From NCBI GenBank assembly GCA_964523375.1, contig CAZFYG010000008.1, positions 1-54,682 of the forward strand: a DNA stretch of 54,682 nucleotides. Reading direction: 5' to 3'. The position numbers were made by a program, and so were the translations under genes. The notes beneath the pieces were generated by a model, which was not told where the DNA came from, searched no databases, and was given only the letters and a program-made list of their open reading frames with translations. Positions 34,705 through 42,297 of this stretch are shown here, one piece after another. The DNA comes from CAJQGY01 sp964523375 (lineage in GTDB: Bacteria; Pseudomonadota; Gammaproteobacteria; Magnimaribacterales; D2472). Position 1 is the stretch's first letter, and each line of letters opens with the position of its first letter.

Positions 34705-35186
34705 GTTCTGTCTAACTTCGCCTTAAGGGCTTGCTCGACAATTGGGTGAACAAAATTAGCAACATCGCCTTTGAGGTCACATATCTCTTTTATAAGACTT
34801 GATGAGACATAGATTAGGCTCTCTTTAGGCGTTAAAAAAATACTTTCTATATCTGGAGCAAGGGCTCTATTCATTGTTGCAAGCTGAAACTCATATTCAA
34901 AATCAGCCACAGCACGAAGCCCTCTAATAATTGCGCATGCACCATGCTCTCTTGCAAGGTCAACAGTAAGTTGGCGAGGGAAACCCATAACCTCAACATT
35001 AGTATTTTCTTTATAGATTTGTTTTACTAACCTCACTCTCTCATCAAGAGAAAATAAAGGTTTTTTTGACTCACTTTGGGCAACCGCTACGATCACCTTG
35101 TCAAAAAGGCCACAGCCCCTATCTATAATATCCATATGACCAAGTGTGATCGGGTCAAATGAGCCTGGGTATATTGCAACTTTCAT
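34701..35186 (-). CDS. coaD: Phosphopantetheine adenylyltransferase
   Basis: CoaD makes dephospho-coenzyme A from 4'-phosphopantetheine and ATP. The 161-residue protein begins MKVAIYPGSFDPITLGHMDI with the nucleotide-binding TLGH motif. It also shows IIRGLRAVADFEYEFQLATM and the C-terminal LIYVSSSLIKEI. A longer frame reaches an ATG at 35201. I prefer the ATG at 35186, because it gives the normal N-terminus and because a TATTAT box lies exactly six bases before it, inside the longer frame. Confidence 0.96.
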   Translation of the reverse strand: MKVAIYPGSFDPITLGHMDIIDRGCGLFDKVIVAVAQSESKKPLFSLDERVRLVKQIYKENTNVEVMGFPRQLTVDLAREHGACAIIRGLRAVADFEYEFQLATMNRALAPDIESIFLTPKESLIYVSSSLIKEICDLKGDVANFVHPIVEQALKAKLDRT

Positions 35187-35192
35187 ATTGAA

Positions 35193-35221
35193 ATAATACA
35201 AGACAATAAGCGTTTGGCCAA
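35193..35221 (-). promoter_or_regulatory. Promoter of coaD (TTGGCC - 17 - TATTAT), leaderless spacing
   Basis: On the minus strand TTGGCC (35221-35216) and TATTAT (35198-35193) are 17 bases apart, and the -10 box ends six bases before the coaD ATG at 35186. The -35 lies in the palindrome TTGGCCAA (35214-35221). Confidence 0.5.
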
Positions 35222-35262
35222 TTTTTTAGATGAAATATAATTCGACATTAACCTTGCATAGT

Positions 35263-35268
35263 TATATT
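35263..35268 (+). promoter_or_regulatory. Possible -10 box for proteorhodopsin
   Basis: TATATT lies 15 bases after a TCGACA (35242-35247) that resembles a -35. This would give a leader of about 70 bases containing the dyad at 35305-35320. The region is very AT-rich, so other positions are possible. Confidence 0.25.
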
Positions 35269-35304
35269 TAGTTTTCTATGATTAAGCTTCGTATTTTAAA
35301 TAAA

Positions 35305-35320
35305 TAGCCAATTTTGGCTA
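35305..35320. promoter_or_regulatory. Perfect inverted repeat upstream of proteorhodopsin
   Basis: TAGCCAATTTTGGCTA is a 7-base perfect inverted repeat around TT, ending 10 bases before the proteorhodopsin ribosome-binding site. A related palindrome TTGGCCAA lies at 35214-35221. It may be an operator or a leader hairpin; no regulator is identified. Confidence 0.4.
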
Positions 35321-35342
35321 ATATATATATGAGGAGTTATAT

Positions 35343-36083
35343 ATGAAATATTTATTAATGTTAACCGGACTTATGGCTATGCCATCATTCGCTGCGGGGG
35401 ATTTAGCAGCAAATGATATGACTGGCGTATCTTTCTGGCTAGTTACAGCTGCATTATTAGCTGCAACAGTATTCTTTTTTGTTGAAAGAGATAACGTAAG
35501 TTCTAAATGGAAGACATCTTTAACTGTGTCAGGTCTTGTTACAGGTATTGCTTTTTGGCATTACATGTACATGAGAGGCGTTTGGGTTGACACTCAAACT
35601 TCACCGATTGTATACAGATATATTGATTGGTTGCTAACAGTTCCATTGCTAATTGTTGAGTTTTATTTAATTCTTAAAGCTGTAACAAACGTAGCTAGTT
35701 CTTTATTCACTAAATTATTTGTTGGTTCGCTAGTTATGCTTATCTTCGGTTACCTTGGTGAGTCAGGAACCATTAGTGCAATGGTTGGATTTGTTGTTGC
35801 TATGGCAGCATGGATCTATATGATCCAGGTTCTGTATTCAGGTGAAGGTGGAGTTGCTGTTAAACAAGCAAGTCCTGCTGTTCAGTCTGCATATAAAACA
35901 ATGATGTGGATTATCATCGTTGGTTGGGCTGTATATCCGCTTGGATATGTAATGGGTCATTTAGTAGGTGAAACTAACCCTGCTTCATTAAACATTATTT
36001 ATAATTTTGCTGACTTTGTTAACAAAATTCTATTTGGTTTAATTATATGGCATGCAGCTGTGACTGAATCACAAGGAACATAA
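35343..36083 (+). CDS. Proteorhodopsin, green-absorbing light-driven proton pump
   Basis: This 246-residue seven-helix retinal protein pumps protons out of the cell in light. It has an N-terminal signal sequence (about 1-18). Key residues, with positions in the reference SAR86 protein in brackets, are: His73 (75); Arg92 (94); Asp95 (97), the Schiff-base proton acceptor, in YRYIDWLLTV; Leu103 (105), which tunes to green; Glu106 (108), the proton donor; Asp224 (227); and Lys228 (231), which binds retinal, in FVNKILFGL. All pump residues are present. The ribosome-binding site GAGGAG lies 6 bases before the ATG, among the strongest in the window. It is a single-gene unit with its own terminator. 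No carotenoid or blh gene is nearby. Confidence 0.98.
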   Translation: MKYLLMLTGLMAMPSFAAGDLAANDMTGVSFWLVTAALLAATVFFFVERDNVSSKWKTSLTVSGLVTGIAFWHYMYMRGVWVDTQTSPIVYRYIDWLLTVPLLIVEFYLILKAVTNVASSLFTKLFVGSLVMLIFGYLGESGTISAMVGFVVAMAAWIYMIQVLYSGEGGVAVKQASPAVQSAYKTMMWIIIVGWAVYPLGYVMGHLVGETNPASLNIIYNFADFVNKILFGLIIWHAAVTESQGT

Positions 36084-36098
36084 TCTTTTAGATTATTT

Positions 36099-36128
36099 AA
36101 AAACCCAGCCATGCGCTGGGTTTTTTTT
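36099..36128 (+). terminator. Intrinsic terminator of proteorhodopsin
   Basis: AAAACCCAGC and GCTGGGTTTT form a perfect stem around the loop CATGC and run into eight T. It starts 16 bases after the proteorhodopsin stop and is the clearest intrinsic terminator in the window. The A-rich 5' side lets it also act for the SDR gene read from the other strand. Confidence 0.93.
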
Positions 36129-36136
36129 GCTCTCAA

Positions 36137-36850
36137 TTATGGTTTGATAATTGAGCCGTCCCAGCCTAATAAACTCCCACTCTTAGCACTAGAACATTCC
36201 TCAATTACCTTGATAAGCTTTGTAACGCTTTCCTCTGCTGAAATTAAGTTGCCTTCTTTAACATTTTTTTGGAATGGTTCACTGAGTTTGCTTTTAACGG
36301 TACCTGGTTGAAGCCCCATTATCACAGCATGCGAATTCGTTCTTTTTATCTCAATACTGAAATTCTTTATAACTTGATTCAGTGCGCTTTTGCTTGCTCT
36401 ATAAGAATACCAGCCACCAAGCTTGTTATCTGAGATACTTCCAACTCTAGCGCTCAGAAAAGCCATAACACTTTTACTTTTGTTATTAAGTAATGGCAAG
36501 AAAAATTTACCTACTAGTGCCGGCCCAACAGTGTTGACAGTCAAAACTTCAACAAATTTATTCACACTTATGTCTCTTATACTTTTTTCTGGTCCGAATG
36601 TTGACGTATGGAGTATGCCAGTTGCAATGATAATGTGATCTAAATGTTTTTCTTGAATAGTCTTTGCTGCATTTTCTACGCTCATCTCATCAACTATATC
36701 CATTTGAATATGCTTTACCCTATCGTCAGTTATCTCAATACGTGACCTTGAGATGGAATAAATTTTAGATATTGAACTATCTTTAATATATTGCTTTACA
36801 AAAGCTTCTCCAATTGCGCCAGAAGAACCTATAACTGCTACATTTTTCAT
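36137..36850 (-). CDS. Short-chain dehydrogenase/reductase (CsgA/C-factor-like)
   Basis: The 237-residue protein has the Rossmann cofactor motif VAVIGSSGAIGEAF at the N-terminus, the NTVGPALVGKFFLPLL helix, a catalytic Ser in LSARVGSI, and the YxxxK pair in YSYRASKSALNQVI. This layout, with a small C-terminal part, is that of the C-factor-like classical SDRs with NAD(P). The substrate is unknown. It converges on proteorhodopsin across the shared terminator and diverges from the acyl-CoA dehydrogenase operon. A perfect TATAAT lies seven bases before its ATG. Confidence 0.85.
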   Translation of the reverse strand: MKNVAVIGSSGAIGEAFVKQYIKDSSISKIYSISRSRIEITDDRVKHIQMDIVDEMSVENAAKTIQEKHLDHIIIATGILHTSTFGPEKSIRDISVNKFVEVLTVNTVGPALVGKFFLPLLNNKSKSVMAFLSARVGSISDNKLGGWYSYRASKSALNQVIKNFSIEIKRTNSHAVIMGLQPGTVKSKLSEPFQKNVKEGNLISAEESVTKLIKVIEECSSAKSGSLLGWDGSIIKP

Positions 36851-36857
36851 AATTAAG

Positions 36858-36863
36858 ATTATA
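36858..36863 (-). promoter_or_regulatory. -10 box of the SDR gene, leaderless spacing
   Basis: TATAAT on the minus strand is followed by seven bases (CTTAATT) and the ATG at 36850. There is no ribosome-binding site and no clear -35. Confidence 0.5.
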
Positions 36864-36946
36864 CATTCTATGTATTTAATATTTTTACTAAATTAGCCAG
36901 ACAAATTTGCAAAGTTACTGTCCACAAATGAGTCTTTAAAAATATC

Positions 36947-36980
36947 ATTTAATAGTTAAACTTAAGTTGAGCTATTAAAT
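36947..36980. promoter_or_regulatory. Nested inverted repeats upstream of the catabolic operon
   Basis: ATTTAATAG (36947-36955) and CTATTAAAT (36972-36980) are perfect 9-base inverted repeats. Between them lies the perfect palindrome AACTTAAGTT (36959-36968). The set ends just before the ribosome-binding site of the first operon gene, so it covers the likely promoter or start of transcription. It is a strong candidate operator, but no regulator gene is adjacent. Confidence 0.5.
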
Positions 36981-36998
36981 ATATGAGGGGAGTTTTTT

Positions 36999-38213
36999 AT
37001 GGGTTTTGAAGTAAGCAAAAGGGCCAAAGAGATTAATGATCGTTTGGAGCTCTTTATGGATGAGCACATTTATCCTAGAGAAAGAGATTATGATGAATTT
37101 ACCAGCAATCAAGATAATCTTTGGAAATATCCAGATTGGTATGAGGGACTAAAGGACAAGGCAAAAGAACAAGAATTATGGAATCTTTTCTTACCAAAAG
37201 AATATGCTCCTTGGAGTCCTGGTTTAAATAATTTAGAAATAGCAGGTCTATTTGAGACCATGTCTAAAGCAGCATGGTCTCAACAAATCTTTAATTGCAA
37301 TGCTCCAGATAGAGGAAACATGGAAGTTCTGGCTAAATATGGAACGCCAGAACAACAAGAGCAATGGTTAAAGCCATTGTTGGCTGGAGAAATAAGATCT
37401 GCATATGCTATGACCGAGCCTGATGTTGCTTCATCAGATGCCACAAACATGGAGCTAGAAATCACTAGAGATGGTGACGAATATATTTTAAATGGAAAGA
37501 AATGGTGGACTACAAATGTTGTAACACCTAAATGTAAATTTATGCTTGTTATGGGCAAATCTAATCCTGAAAATTCTAGACATCAACAACACTCAACGAT
37601 TATCGTTCCAACAGATGCCGAGGGTTTTGAAATTACAAGAGCCCTTAGAGCGTTTGGAGAATATCACTCTCCTGGTGGTGAGGGCGATGTCGTTTTTAAA
37701 AACGTAAGAGTTCCTGTTACAAATTTAATTCTTGGAGAGGGAAAGGGCTTTGAGATTGCTCAAGGGAGGCTTGGCCCTGGAAGGTTTCAATATGCAATGA
37801 TGTTTGTTGGAATGGCGCAAAGGGCTTTGGAACTAATGTGCGAAAGAGCTCAAAATAGAGTTGCATTTGGAGAACCTCTTAGTAAAAAAACGAGTGTTCA
37901 GCATGAGATAGCTAGGAGCAGATGTGATATCGAGCAATGTCGACTTTTGGTATTAGCTTCAGCAGAAAAAATGGATAAATATGGAATTGATGCTGCTAGA
38001 GATTATATCTCTATGCTCAAAATCGTAGCGCCTAAAATGTGTGAAGATGTTTCCAGCAGGGCAATACAAATTTTTGGAGGTATGGGTGTATGCCAAGATA
38101 CTCCTCTCGCCCATATCTTCACTACAAGTAGGTTTTGCAGAATTGCAGATGGCCCAGATGAAGTGCACATGTCTCAACTTGCAAAATTAACAATGAGATC
38201 CTTGTCTGTTTAA
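36999..38213 (+). CDS. Acyl-CoA dehydrogenase family flavoprotein
   Basis: The 404-residue protein has the acyl-CoA dehydrogenase plan: an alpha N-domain, AYAMTEPDVASSDATNME in the flavin/substrate region (about residue 137), the middle beta domain, and a C-terminal helical domain with IFGGMGVCQDTPLAHIF. The end DGPDEVHMSQLAKL resembles the ACAD10/ACAD11-type branch, so the substrate may be an unusual or hydroxylated acyl-CoA; that is inferred. It is the first gene of an eleven-gene operon. It has a very strong ribosome-binding site (GAGGGGAG, 6-7 bases before the ATG) and is 7 bases from the sulfatase. Confidence 0.92.
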   Translation: MGFEVSKRAKEINDRLELFMDEHIYPRERDYDEFTSNQDNLWKYPDWYEGLKDKAKEQELWNLFLPKEYAPWSPGLNNLEIAGLFETMSKAAWSQQIFNCNAPDRGNMEVLAKYGTPEQQEQWLKPLLAGEIRSAYAMTEPDVASSDATNMELEITRDGDEYILNGKKWWTTNVVTPKCKFMLVMGKSNPENSRHQQHSTIIVPTDAEGFEITRALRAFGEYHSPGGEGDVVFKNVRVPVTNLILGEGKGFEIAQGRLGPGRFQYAMMFVGMAQRALELMCERAQNRVAFGEPLSKKTSVQHEIARSRCDIEQCRLLVLASAEKMDKYGIDAARDYISMLKIVAPKMCEDVSSRAIQIFGGMGVCQDTPLAHIFTTSRFCRIADGPDEVHMSQLAKLTMRSLSV

Positions 38214-38220
38214 TAGATAA

Positions 38221-39855
38221 ATGAAAATAAAATTTCTTTTTACAGCTCTTTTCTTTCTAACTCTCTCTTTATGGATTTTTAAAAGAGAAGTTGCTCTTAC
38301 TCTACTGCCAATAGCTATAAATATAAATAATCCAGTTTCTGAGAATCAAGAAATTGAATGGGCAACTGCAGACTCTGGTTTGAAAGAAGACAAACCCAAT
38401 ATTATATTGATTCTAGCAGATGACTTAGGTTTTAATGATGTCTCCTATTATAACGGCGGTGCAGCAGATGGCTCTTTATTAACCCCTCATATTGATAGCT
38501 TGGCAGAAGAAGGTGTCGCATTTTTAAATGGGTATGCTGCTAGTCCTGTTTGCTCTCCTTCTAGGGCTGCAATAATGACAGGAAGATATTCAAGCAGATA
38601 TGGATTTGAATTTACTCCATATCCAGCTCAAGCTGCAAGAATTATGAATTTGTTAAGAAAAGATGGGGAGCTTGCTACTATTGGTCTAGAAGATGTTCAA
38701 TGGGATGAAGTTGGCTTGACTGTTGGCGGTCTGCCAAATGAGGAAATAACTATTGCAGAGATGCTTCAAGATAATGGTTACTATACTGCGCATATAGGTA
38801 AGTGGCATTTAGGAGGGTTTAATGATGGAATGAGGCCCAATGATCAAGGCTTTGATGACAGCCTCATGCTTAATAGTAGTCTCTATTTTCCGAAGAATCA
38901 TCCTGATATTGTTAATGCAAAAATTGATTCTGCTGTAGAGGATATGGTTTGGGCATCATCTCAATATGCTGCAAGTTTTAATGGAAGCGAACCATTTGAG
39001 CCTGGAGGCTATATCACTGATTATTACACTGACGAGGCTGTAAAAGTTATTGATAATAATAAAGATAGACCATTCTTTTTGTACTTAGGCCATTTTGCTC
39101 CTCACAACCCTCTTCAGTCTTTAAGGAAAGATTATGAAAAACATAGTCATATGGAAAATCACACTCTTCAGGTGTATGCCGGAATGATTGAAGCTCTTGA
39201 TAGGTCGATTGGCAAAATTTTGTCTGCTCTAGAAAAAAATGGATTAACAGAAAATACTTTGATAATTTTTGCCTCAGATAATGGCGGTGCTGGATACATT
39301 GGATTGGATGATATTAATAAACCTTACCGTGGCTGGAAACTTACGCATTTTGAAGGTGGAATGCATATACCTTTTTTTGCAAAGTGGCCTGCAAAAATTA
39401 AAAAGGATATGAAATATAATAAAAGGATCCATCATACTGATATTTTTAGTACTATTTTGGGTGCAGCAAATATTGAGCCCCCAAAAGAAATTACAATAGA
39501 CGGTGTAAACCTTATTCCTTTTCTGACTAATGAAAAAAGAGGTGAGCCGCATGAAGCTCTCTATTGGAAAAATGTTACCTATCAAGCAATTATTCATGAT
39601 AATTGGAAGCTAATGAGGTCAAAATACCCAAAGGAGAAAGAATACTTATATAACCTTGAGAAAGACCCTTATGAACAAAATAATCTTGCCTTGTTAGAGC
39701 CTGAGATAAAAATTTTATTGCATGAGAAACTGAATACACACATTGAATCAATGCCAGAGCCAAGCTGGCCTCAGTCAGTATTCATGCCTGTTGTTATAGA
39801 TAAGCCGCAAACTGAATATAAAGAAGGCGATGAATTAATTTACTGGCCGAATTAA
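38221..39855 (+). CDS. Type I sulfatase (arylsulfatase family), exported
   Basis: The 544-residue enzyme should hydrolyse a sulfate ester. It has an N-terminal hydrophobic helix (residues 4-20; signal or anchor), metal-binding ILADDLGFNDVSYY (Asp67-Asp68), and the formylglycine motif CSPSR (Cys111-Arg115) in YAASPVCSPSRAAIMTGRY. HIGKWHLGG and the second metal site ASDNGGAGY are also present. The Cys form needs oxidation by formylglycine-generating enzyme, which is not in the window. The C-terminal NLEKDPYEQNNL is typical. It is the only gene of the operon predicted to be exported, so it may take the first step on a sulfated substrate. Confidence 0.93.
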   Translation: MKIKFLFTALFFLTLSLWIFKREVALTLLPIAININNPVSENQEIEWATADSGLKEDKPNIILILADDLGFNDVSYYNGGAADGSLLTPHIDSLAEEGVAFLNGYAASPVCSPSRAAIMTGRYSSRYGFEFTPYPAQAARIMNLLRKDGELATIGLEDVQWDEVGLTVGGLPNEEITIAEMLQDNGYYTAHIGKWHLGGFNDGMRPNDQGFDDSLMLNSSLYFPKNHPDIVNAKIDSAVEDMVWASSQYAASFNGSEPFEPGGYITDYYTDEAVKVIDNNKDRPFFLYLGHFAPHNPLQSLRKDYEKHSHMENHTLQVYAGMIEALDRSIGKILSALEKNGLTENTLIIFASDNGGAGYIGLDDINKPYRGWKLTHFEGGMHIPFFAKWPAKIKKDMKYNKRIHHTDIFSTILGAANIEPPKEITIDGVNLIPFLTNEKRGEPHEALYWKNVTYQAIIHDNWKLMRSKYPKEKEYLYNLEKDPYEQNNLALLEPEIKILLHEKLNTHIESMPEPSWPQSVFMPVVIDKPQTEYKEGDELIYWPN

Positions 39856-39874
39856 TGTTAAAAGGATTTAATAA

Positions 39875-40507
39875 ATGATTGACCTATATTTTTCTTACAG
39901 AAGCCCGTACTCATACCTAATTCTTCCAAGAATGCTTAAACTTAAAAATGAATCGAATATTAATATTAATTTTAAACTTGTTTACCCAATCGCAATCAGA
40001 ATGCCTGAATGGTTTGAAAAGAAAAATATGTTTTTCTTTTTATCAACTTTGTCAGATTTTAAGAAAAAAGCTAAGCAATTAGGTATGCCTTTAAATCTTC
40101 CAGTTAAACCTGACCCTATTAAACAAAACATTTTTACAGCAAAGATTGCAAAAGACCAACCTTATATCTTTGACATATGCCATATGGGTCAAGAAATGAC
40201 TAATAGAGGCTTTGGATTAGAATTCGCACATAAACTTTCAACCAAAATTTGGTCAGTTAAAAACTGGAATATGGACGAGCACCTAATTGAAATCTTATCT
40301 GAATTTAACATAGACCTGTCTGAAATTAGAGAAGCTGTAAAAAAGAATAAAAGCAGATTGATTGACCAAATTAAGCAAAATCAAGTTGAGCAATTAGAGG
40401 CTGGGCATCATGGCGTTCCTCTTTCTGTATATAAAGATGAGTACTTTTTTGGACAAGACAAATTTGATGATCTACTTAATCGTATGAAGCTAAATGGAGA
40501 TATATAA
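39875..40507 (+). CDS. 2-hydroxychromene-2-carboxylate isomerase / DsbA-fold (kappa-GST-like) protein
   Basis: The 210-residue protein starts IDLYFSYRSPYSYLILPRM. The Ser-Pro-Tyr in place of a CxxC pair is the mark of HCCA isomerases and kappa-class glutathione transferases, not of a disulfide oxidase. A helical insertion (about residues 45-160) and the thioredoxin-fold ending GHHGVPLSVYKDEYFFGQDK complete the family plan. Known members use glutathione to isomerise aromatic ring-cleavage products (naphthalene pathway). It abuts the dehalogenase gene with no spacer. The exact reaction here is unknown. Confidence 0.8.
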   Translation: MIDLYFSYRSPYSYLILPRMLKLKNESNININFKLVYPIAIRMPEWFEKKNMFFFLSTLSDFKKKAKQLGMPLNLPVKPDPIKQNIFTAKIAKDQPYIFDICHMGQEMTNRGFGLEFAHKLSTKIWSVKNWNMDEHLIEILSEFNIDLSEIREAVKKNKSRLIDQIKQNQVEQLEAGHHGVPLSVYKDEYFFGQDKFDDLLNRMKLNGDI

Positions 40508-41599
40508 ATGAAAGTACTAAGAACCCCAGACTCACAGTTTGTAAATTTAAGCGGTTACCCTTATGAGCCTGTCTATACAAATATAATAGCTAAAGATGGA
40601 ACTGAATTAAGGGTGCACCATATAGATGAGGGCCCTAAAGATGGCCCCATTCTTTTAGCTATGCATGGACAGCCTGTATGGAGTTATTTGTACTCTAAAA
40701 TGATCCCCATTCTAACTGATGCAGGCATAAGAGTTATTGCTCCTGATTTGATAGGCTATGGTAAATCAGATAAGCCTGCAGCTAGAGAGGATTACTCATA
40801 CCAAAATCAAGTTGACTGGATGGGAGCTTGGTTGAAAAAAAATAATTTTCAAAATTTAACTTTCTTCGGCCAGGACTGGGGCGGTTTAATAGGTTTGAGA
40901 ATGATTGCTGCTGACCCTGATAGATTTATTAGGGTTGCTATAGGCAATACGGGGCTTCCTTATAATCCAAATACTCCACAGGAGGTCATAGATGAGGTGA
41001 AAGCATTCAGGGTATCTAATAAAAAAATTACTCTCTTTTCAATGATGAAAGTCGTTAACAAAATGGATGAAAATAGCCTTAGCGGTGAGAAGAAGGGAAA
41101 AAATCATATGGCTACAAAATTTATGTACTGGCAGAAATTTACATGGGATACTAAAAACCTTCCAGTTGGCATGCTTAACTCAACGATGATGGAGAAGGCT
41201 TTTAAATCAAAACTTGCAGCTTTCATTCACTATCTTTTACAAAGACTGGGTTTAGAAAAAATATCGCCCTTTTATACTGATTTAATGAAAGCATATGAAG
41301 CGCCATTCCCTAATGCATCATACAAAATGGGGCCAAGGGCTATGCCAAGCCAAGTCCCAACAATTCCTGATCAATCATTAGATGCGCAAAGGGAGGCAAG
41401 GGAGTTCTTTAAGACAAGTGATAAACCCTTTCTTTCTGTTTTTGCAGGCGATGATCCTGTAACAAATGGAATTGAAAAGGATGTTCTTAAGATGGCTCCA
41501 AATGCAATCAGTGCTCCACAAATAGGTGGTGGGCATTTTTTTCAGTGGACAAGGCCAAAACAACTATCTAAGGTGTTAGTAGATTTTATAAAGGGCTAA
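40508..41599 (+). CDS. Haloalkane dehalogenase, DhlA-like (HLD-I)
   Basis: This alpha/beta hydrolase resembles DhlA of Xanthobacter along much of its length. It opens with RTPDSQFVNLSGYPYEPVY and has the oxyanion motif HGQPVWSY. The nucleophile is Asp123 in GQDWGGLIGL, with halide-binding Trp124. A second candidate halide Trp (208) lies in KFMYWQKF, the acid Asp in FAGDD (315/316), and the base His343 in GGGHFFQW. A Asp (not Ser) nucleophile and two Trp mark it as a dehalogenase that turns C-halogen bonds into alcohols. At 363 residues it is about 50 longer than DhlA; the extra lies in the cap (about 180-260). An epoxide-hydrolase activity is less likely. Confidence 0.85.
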   Translation: MKVLRTPDSQFVNLSGYPYEPVYTNIIAKDGTELRVHHIDEGPKDGPILLAMHGQPVWSYLYSKMIPILTDAGIRVIAPDLIGYGKSDKPAAREDYSYQNQVDWMGAWLKKNNFQNLTFFGQDWGGLIGLRMIAADPDRFIRVAIGNTGLPYNPNTPQEVIDEVKAFRVSNKKITLFSMMKVVNKMDENSLSGEKKGKNHMATKFMYWQKFTWDTKNLPVGMLNSTMMEKAFKSKLAAFIHYLLQRLGLEKISPFYTDLMKAYEAPFPNASYKMGPRAMPSQVPTIPDQSLDAQREAREFFKTSDKPFLSVFAGDDPVTNGIEKDVLKMAPNAISAPQIGGGHFFQWTRPKQLSKVLVDFIKG

Positions 41600-41604
41600 T
41601 TTTT

Positions 41605-42285
41605 ATGATTCATCTATACACTGCATCTACACCAAATGGACACAAAGTTTCTTGTCTGTTAGAAGCGCTTAAAATGCCGTATGAGGTTCATTCAGTTAAT
41701 CTTGGTGAAGGCGATCAGCACAAGCCAGATTTTGTAAAAATAAGCCCAAATGGAAGAATCCCAGCTATTGTTGATACAGATAATGATCTATCAATTTTTG
41801 AATCAGGCGCAATCATGCTTTATTTAGCTGATAAGGCCGGTGAACTTATTCCCAATGATGTGATTGGTAGGGCCAAGGTTACAGAATGGCTGATGTTTCA
41901 GATGGGTGGGATCGGCCCCATGATGGGACAAGCAAATGTTTTCTTTAGGTACTTCCCTGAAAAATTTCAGCCTGTTATTGATAGATATCAAAATGAATCA
42001 AGAAGGCTTTTTGAGGTATTAGACAAGCAGCTTTCAAAAAATGAATGGGTTGCAGGAGAATACTCAATTGCAGATATTGCTAATTGGTGCTGGGTAAGAA
42101 CGCATAACTGGTCAGGGGTATCCATAGAAGGATTGGAACATCTGGATAACTGGAAAAATAAAATGTACGAACAGCCAGGAATGCTCAAAGGAATCAAGGT
42201 ACCAGTTGATAGAGAAAACATTTTAAAAAATGATAAAGATAAAGAAGAATTTATAAAAAATGCACAAAAAATGGTAAAAAAATAA
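41605..42285 (+). CDS. Glutathione S-transferase, YfcG/Ure2-like
   Basis: The 226-residue protein has an N-terminal thioredoxin-fold domain, with IHLYTASTPNGHKVSCLLEA, ISPNGRIPAIVD and IFESGAIMLYLADK. A helical C-terminal domain contains EWVAGEYSIADIANWCWVRT. The TPNGxKV sequence near residue 9 matches the Nu-class YfcG group, which acts as a glutathione-dependent disulfide reductase or peroxidase. It lies 5 bases after the dehalogenase. In this setting it could supply glutathione chemistry or remove a reactive intermediate; that role is inferred. Confidence 0.87.
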   Translation: MIHLYTASTPNGHKVSCLLEALKMPYEVHSVNLGEGDQHKPDFVKISPNGRIPAIVDTDNDLSIFESGAIMLYLADKAGELIPNDVIGRAKVTEWLMFQMGGIGPMMGQANVFFRYFPEKFQPVIDRYQNESRRLFEVLDKQLSKNEWVAGEYSIADIANWCWVRTHNWSGVSIEGLEHLDNWKNKMYEQPGMLKGIKVPVDRENILKNDKDKEEFIKNAQKMVKK

Positions 42286-42297
42286 AGGGAGGAATTT

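Noticed and set aside
35187..35201. Five-codon N-terminal extension of coaD
   Set aside because: The family begins at MKVAIYPGSFDP, and the candidate -10 box lies inside the extension.
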